Shown here: positions 63,412-64,000 of the stretch, in pieces
Layout: each line of letters starts with the position of its first letter
How positions within the stretch are numbered: the first letter of the stretch is position 1
Origin: Aplysia californica
Lineage: Eukaryota; Mollusca; Gastropoda; Aplysiida; Aplysiidae
Reading direction: 5' to 3'
DNA: 64,000 nucleotides
NCBI RefSeq assembly: GCF_000002075.1
Contig: NW_004797467.1
Coordinates: forward strand, 896,084-960,083
Position numbers and translations under genes: made by a program
The notes under the pieces: model-generated
What the model was told of the DNA's origin: nothing
The model's database searches: none
What the model saw: the letters and a program-made list of their open reading frames with translations, nothing else

Positions 63412-63595
63412 AACGGGCAGTTGGCGGGTGCTGTGGTGTGGTTTGCTCCTTCTTTCCTATCAAACATCTTTTGTCCTTATCTCCCCTCCTTCTTTTTTGT
63501 GTTTGTTACTCTTTTGTAATACCTCTAATGTTCGGCACTTATGTGACCTTATTGGGTTGCAAGTGCCGTAAAACTCTTATTAAAACTAAAAAACA
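63412..63595 (+). mobile_element. SINE-like family B, complete copy with long tail stem
   Basis: The copy reads 'ggcagttggcgggtgctgtg', 'gtttgctccttctttcctat' and 'gttactcttttgtaatacct'. The tail forms an 8-bp perfect stem CGGCACTT/AAGTGCCG and is followed by 'taaaactcttattaaaac'. Confidence 0.75.
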
Positions 63596-63794
63596 AGAAA
63601 CAGTTTCAAAAGTTTTTCTTTTCAGAGTACTGATAAATCTAAAATTCGGATGGGCTACGTAGGATTAGGATGATTATTTTCACTGGTTATTAGGGGAATT
63701 ATTTAACGTATTATCTGCTTGTGTTGGTAAAATTGTTTTCTCTTCTGTTTAAAAAAAAAAAAAGACGGTGAATTGTGATCACGAGTGTCAGTGA

Positions 63795-63967
63795 CGGTCC
63801 GTGGTTAGTGGGCGCTCTGGTGCGGTTTGCTTCTTCTTTCCTCTTCTATCAAAAATCTATGGTCCTTATCTTTCCTCCTTTCTTTTTATGTTCGTTACTG
63901 TCTTGTTTGACCTCTTATCTCGGGCACGCATACCTTATCGTGTTGCAAGTGCCGTAAACCTCTTACT
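63795..63967 (+). mobile_element. SINE-like family B copy
   Basis: The copy reads 'gtccgtggttagtgggcgct', 'ctggtgcggtttgcttc', 'tatcaaaaatctatggtcct' and 'gttgcaagtgccgtaaacct'. Confidence 0.65.
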
Positions 63968-64000
63968 AGGGGGCTGTCGTAACCTAGAGGTTAAGGTGTT
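63968..64000 (+). mobile_element. Start of a tRNA-derived SINE, family A, cut by window end
   Basis: The stretch 'gggggctgtcgtaacctaga', then 'ggttaaggtgtt', equals the first 33 bases of the family A SINE, including its A box. It follows a family B tail without spacer. Confidence 0.65.

Overview
This 64 kb window looks like animal nuclear DNA. It is AT-rich, its genes are split into short exons with GT-AG introns, and it is crowded with decayed LINEs, tRNA-derived SINEs, MITEs and microsatellites. No operon, bacterial signal or CRISPR array is visible. The host genes and the mix of CR1-, RTE- and I-like LINEs with short terminal-inverted-repeat elements suit a lophotrochozoan, most likely a gastropod mollusc. 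That placement is inference.

Four host genes can be supported. Gene A (2495-6615, +) is the 3' part of a gene ending in an SH2-like domain. Gene B (26357-40517, +) can be modelled from start to stop as ten phase-consistent exons encoding 394 residues: an N-terminal CARD, a polar linker and a C-terminal SH2-like domain. A and B share exon lengths (144 nt, then 92 nt), intron phases and an unusual aromatic signature (Y-[IL]-L-W-[FY]-W) where SH2 domains normally carry FLVRES with the phosphotyrosine-binding arginine. They are tandem paralogs and look like a small family of CARD/SH2-like adaptors, plausibly in innate immune signalling. On the minus strand, 48916-54682 encodes a three-exon, 208-residue DUF393 (DCC-type thiol-disulfide oxidoreductase-like) protein with a mitochondrial-type leader. 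Divergent from it, 55846 to beyond 61536 (+) holds the first five coding exons of HDHD5 (CECR5), a HAD-family protein. The 1.16 kb between their start codons contains a perfect CRE palindrome, a CCAAT box and a long TG tract.

The rest is mostly mobile DNA. LINE reverse-transcriptase fossils lie at 1-345 (-), 8285-9455 (+), 17080-19865 (+, with RNase H and a cysteine motif), 22745-23570 (+) and 26690-28310 (-, in intron 1 of gene B). Tc1-like transposase relics lie near 10925 (+) and 21595-22315 (-). Several SINE-like families share one 3' tail with the 17-20 kb LINE. The tail folds as a hairpin whose stem shows compensatory changes between subfamilies.

Non-autonomous DNA elements include a 550-570 bp MITE with nested palindromes and perfect 9-bp target duplications (24633-25185, an inverted neighbour at 25212-25672, and 56437-57007). 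There is a 1.4 kb element with nested inverted repeats in HDHD5 intron 1 (57196-58604), a family with roughly 30-bp inverted ends (five copies), a hAT-like element with three internal 270-bp units (34074-35270), and smaller palindromic elements. One copy of the five-copy family sits exactly between two copies of a duplicated gene A exon.

Stretches with no assignable content are mainly 6850-8280, 12560-13640, 15550-17080, 19870-21100 and 62840-63280.
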